A DNA stretch of 64,000 nt from Chimonanthus salicifolius (lineage: Eukaryota; Streptophyta; Magnoliopsida; Laurales; Calycanthaceae). Positions 61,472 through 64,000 of the stretch are shown here, piece by piece. Made by a program: the position numbers and the translations under genes. The notes under the pieces were generated by a model that was given only the letters and a program-made list of their open reading frames with translations, was not told the origin of the DNA and made no database searches. The DNA lies in the NCBI GenBank assembly GCA_013350335.1, contig CM023539.1, positions 46,796,631-46,860,630 on the forward strand. The letters are read 5' to 3'. How positions within the stretch are numbered: the first letter of the stretch is position 1; every line of letters starts with the position of its first letter.

Positions 61472-63720
61472 GATTATTCTAAAATAGAAGTTTAATTTTC
61501 ATAGAAAGAACACCACTTTATTGTTCATAAAGGTGAGTGTATTCAAGTTTAGTATAATATCTCGGCCGCTCTCCTATATTTTTTTTTATTTTTTTTATTT
61601 TTGAATTAAAAAATAGAAAAACAGGAAAAATTATTTTCTGGAAAAATACATAATATCGGCCAATATAGCCAAATATCGGTGGACCCATCACCAATATTTG
61701 AATTTTTTTTCTTTAAAAAAACTCTTCTGAAGCCCGGAAAGGAGAGACAATACACATATATTAATTTTCTTTAGATACTTGCTAAGATTTGAATTGTAGA
61801 TGAAGAGCAGGTCCAAATGTTTTATTGATGTCTTAAGTCTTAACCAAAATGTGAAATTTTCGATTGATGGTTAATGTGTGTTAAAAACTAATGCAGAGTG
61901 ATATTTGGAAAAATTCAAAATTGTAAAACTTTGAAACCAAAAGTCTTAGTTAATTTTTTTAAGAACTATTTAATTTCAATCTAAATTGTAAAACAAGGTA
62001 TTTGACTATTTGCATACAAACACACCATTTGGTGAATAAAAATAAATATGACGTATAATGGTAATTAATGTGAACAGTTCTCAAGAAAAACATATTCTTT
62101 TATAAATTGATTCATAATAAATTAGTGTGATCTTTCCATCACAACTTTTGATTAAAATATTAATTAAACTTAGAAATAAAATCTGAGACATTTAATTTTT
62201 GTAATGGTAAAGACTGTAAAGCAAAATTCACACCAATTTTTTTAGGATAGCGATCTTTCCACGGACATTTTGTTTAACGTGATACGGGTTTTAGGGTATT
62301 GTCCATTTTACCGTTCGACTGCGGTACGAAAGCATTTTAAAAAAAATTCAGTGAGCCAATTTCAGTGATCCAATCAGTAATCCGATTTGTTGTTTTATAT
62401 AAAAAAACAGTCTCACTTAAATAAATTTCAATGAATCGATTTATGCCGCGGTGGAAGAGTAAAATTGACAATAATCTAAATCCCATGTCTCGTTATACAA
62501 AACACCTGTGAGAGAATCACTACTTTTTTTACCCGATACATCTCCAATAATTTATACATTACTGATGATTTCCAACAAACTTCCTCCATCGTATTTTTAT
62601 CATGTGACTATGTGAGAAAGATTCCTTTTATTTGTTTGTTTCATCAAATTAGTAAGATTCACTTTATCTTTTATTTCTTTGTTACTTTGTTTCATCAAAT
62701 TAGTGGTCGGGTACTCGGGTCTGTCACCAATCTCTAAGAGTCTAAGTGGAGTACATAATGTTGGTGTCCATCTTAGACCCTCTTGTCTGCTATTTAAGTG
62801 CCAACACAACATTTTAAAATGATCTCTTTTATCTTTATCATGTTTTCATACTTACTAAATGTGTTTAGTGCTCTATTAATTTAGACTTATCATCATTCTC
62901 TTCTCTTAATTTCAATAAAGAGGCAAAGATGAATCTCTCTTTTTCAAAAGAAAGGATGGTGATGAAGGCTTCAGTCAGGCACTGGATTAGAAAATGGCTT
63001 CAATTTCACGTGCTATATTGACATAAGAGGGGAATCACATAAAGCGTTGTCCCATTGTCCCACTCATTGATATTATATTTCATATTATAAGGTTTCTGTC
63101 CAAACCCATTATATGACACTAAGTTTAGATTTACATGAACGTTCTTAGCTTAATTAATAATTATACAGGTCCACATGAATTTAGTTAATAACTTTTGGAA
63201 ATGAAGAAGATAAGTTCATGATAAATCCAGCCCCTAGAAGCAATGCCATAAATTGTTAATGCAACTCTAGTTCCAAGATTAATTTAGAGCTTAGATCACC
63301 ATTTTCCATTAATTTGATGATCAGTTCTAATTTTAAGTTTTTAAAAATCAAGTGAAATTTGAAATTCTTACCTGTTGATGTATATTAGGTTTTAAAAAAG
63401 ATTAGCCACAGGAGCATGTGCCATGAAAAATAAATAAAGTGTTGTCTCGGTAAATAAGAAAAATCTCTTTTTTTTTTTTTATAAAACATTATATTCCAAT
63501 ACGAGAAATGAATTCTTAGAAAAGAGAGAAATGTCTCAATTTTCTTTTTATTTTTTTTTATAGAAAACTCTTATTATTATTTTTTCTTTTAAAAAGAGAG
63601 AAACGTCTTGGTTTCCATACTCTTTATTTTTCATTAATAAAAATGACTGACTAACTATTCGGTGAAAATCATCTTTTGGACTACACAGACAACCATATCA
63701 GAAAAGAGAAATCAACAAAG
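61472..63720 (+). repeat. 2.2-kb dispersed direct repeat, copy 2
   Basis: Near-collinear with 50,976-53,280, with small indels. The 'cagtgatcc' cluster is shortened near 62,345-62,400, and there is an extra ~40-bp piece near 62,946-62,985. It has the same ends as copy 1. Confidence 0.85.
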
Positions 63721-64000
63721 CATCCTATTAACATATAGATTTACGTGGTTCCAATTTGATAAGTGCGTGAGTTCAACACTGATCTATTATAGTCAAAGTC
63801 AAAAAATAAAAGAGAAACAACTCTTGTTACAGACGTTCTACTCTCTTGACCCACGATCAAATCGTTAATACATCTTTGATAATTAGGCTCTACAGAGTCT
63901 ATTACTAACAACCTTTAGAAATTTGTATCATTAAATCCTTTCTCTAATCTATGATGAACCTCGTAACTCTATTTTAAATTTGATTTTACACCACGTGTTT
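63721..64000. repeat. Retroelement-like fragment at right edge
   Basis: An 'agatttacgtggttcc' phrase followed by 'aaaaaataaaagagaaac' and 'gttctactctctt' is related to 13,950-14,060. No gene is recognised. Confidence 0.35.

Noticed and set aside
50976..63720. A single giant LTR retrotransposon with the 2.2-2.3-kb repeats as LTRs
   Set aside because: The interior is a normal intron-containing host gene with its own promoter; no gag/pol, primer-binding site, polypurine tract or TG...CA ends are seen.

Overview
This window is nuclear DNA from a flowering plant. The evidence is AT-rich intergenic sequence, GT-AG introns, plant-only gene families (plastid polyphenol oxidase, THI1/THI4 thiazole synthase, PMEI-pectinesterase, CC-NBS-LRR resistance genes) and a heavy load of plant transposons (L1 LINE, Ty3-gypsy and other LTRs, hAT-like, Stowaway-like MITE, SINE-like). 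The species cannot be named from this alone. The polyphenol oxidase has an intron before its DWL/KFDV part; most core-eudicot PPOs lack introns, so a monocot, magnoliid or early-diverging eudicot is possible, but this is weak inference.

Layout. 1-2,640 (-): 5' part of a polypyrimidine tract-binding protein (PTB) gene that runs off the left edge. 3,140-8,980: AT-rich repeats. 9,049-11,312 (+): polyphenol oxidase gene with one intron and two 1-nt frameshifts in its last exon. 12,227-13,747: LTR-like element. 14,085-18,250 (-): 5'-truncated L1-type LINE, itself split by a gypsy LTR at about 15,984-16,707. 18,490-21,150: LTR-type debris with a hAT-like element (18,797-19,923) inserted. 22,340-25,732 (-): intact CC-NBS-LRR gene (A). 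25,741-30,955: duplicated NLR promoter/5'-intron sequence around an LTR-like element. 31,520-32,715 (+): gypsy protease-region fragment plus 3' LTR. 36,324-39,658 (-): second CC-NBS-LRR (B), a close paralogue of A but frameshifted. 46,062-47,830 (+): intact three-exon THI1. 54,446-59,531 (+): two-exon pectinesterase with a 3.4 kb intron, lying between two direct copies of a 2.2-2.3 kb repeat (50,976-53,280 and 61,472-63,720).

The host genes are unrelated single genes (RNA processing, phenolic oxidation, thiamin synthesis, cell-wall modification, immunity); there is no operon-like or clear pathway cluster. The most informative structure is the NLR pair. Both genes carry the same 5'-UTR intron layout, TATA box and a 35-bp minisatellite at different copy numbers. 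In gene A the recognisable promoter and first exon lie about 3.4 kb from the coding start, behind inserted sequence. Gene B has lost its reading frame and the 3' acceptor of its last intron. I found no convincing wholly new system; the best leads are the rearranged NLR 5' regions, the broken PPO, the paired 2.2-2.3 kb repeats and several structured non-coding elements.
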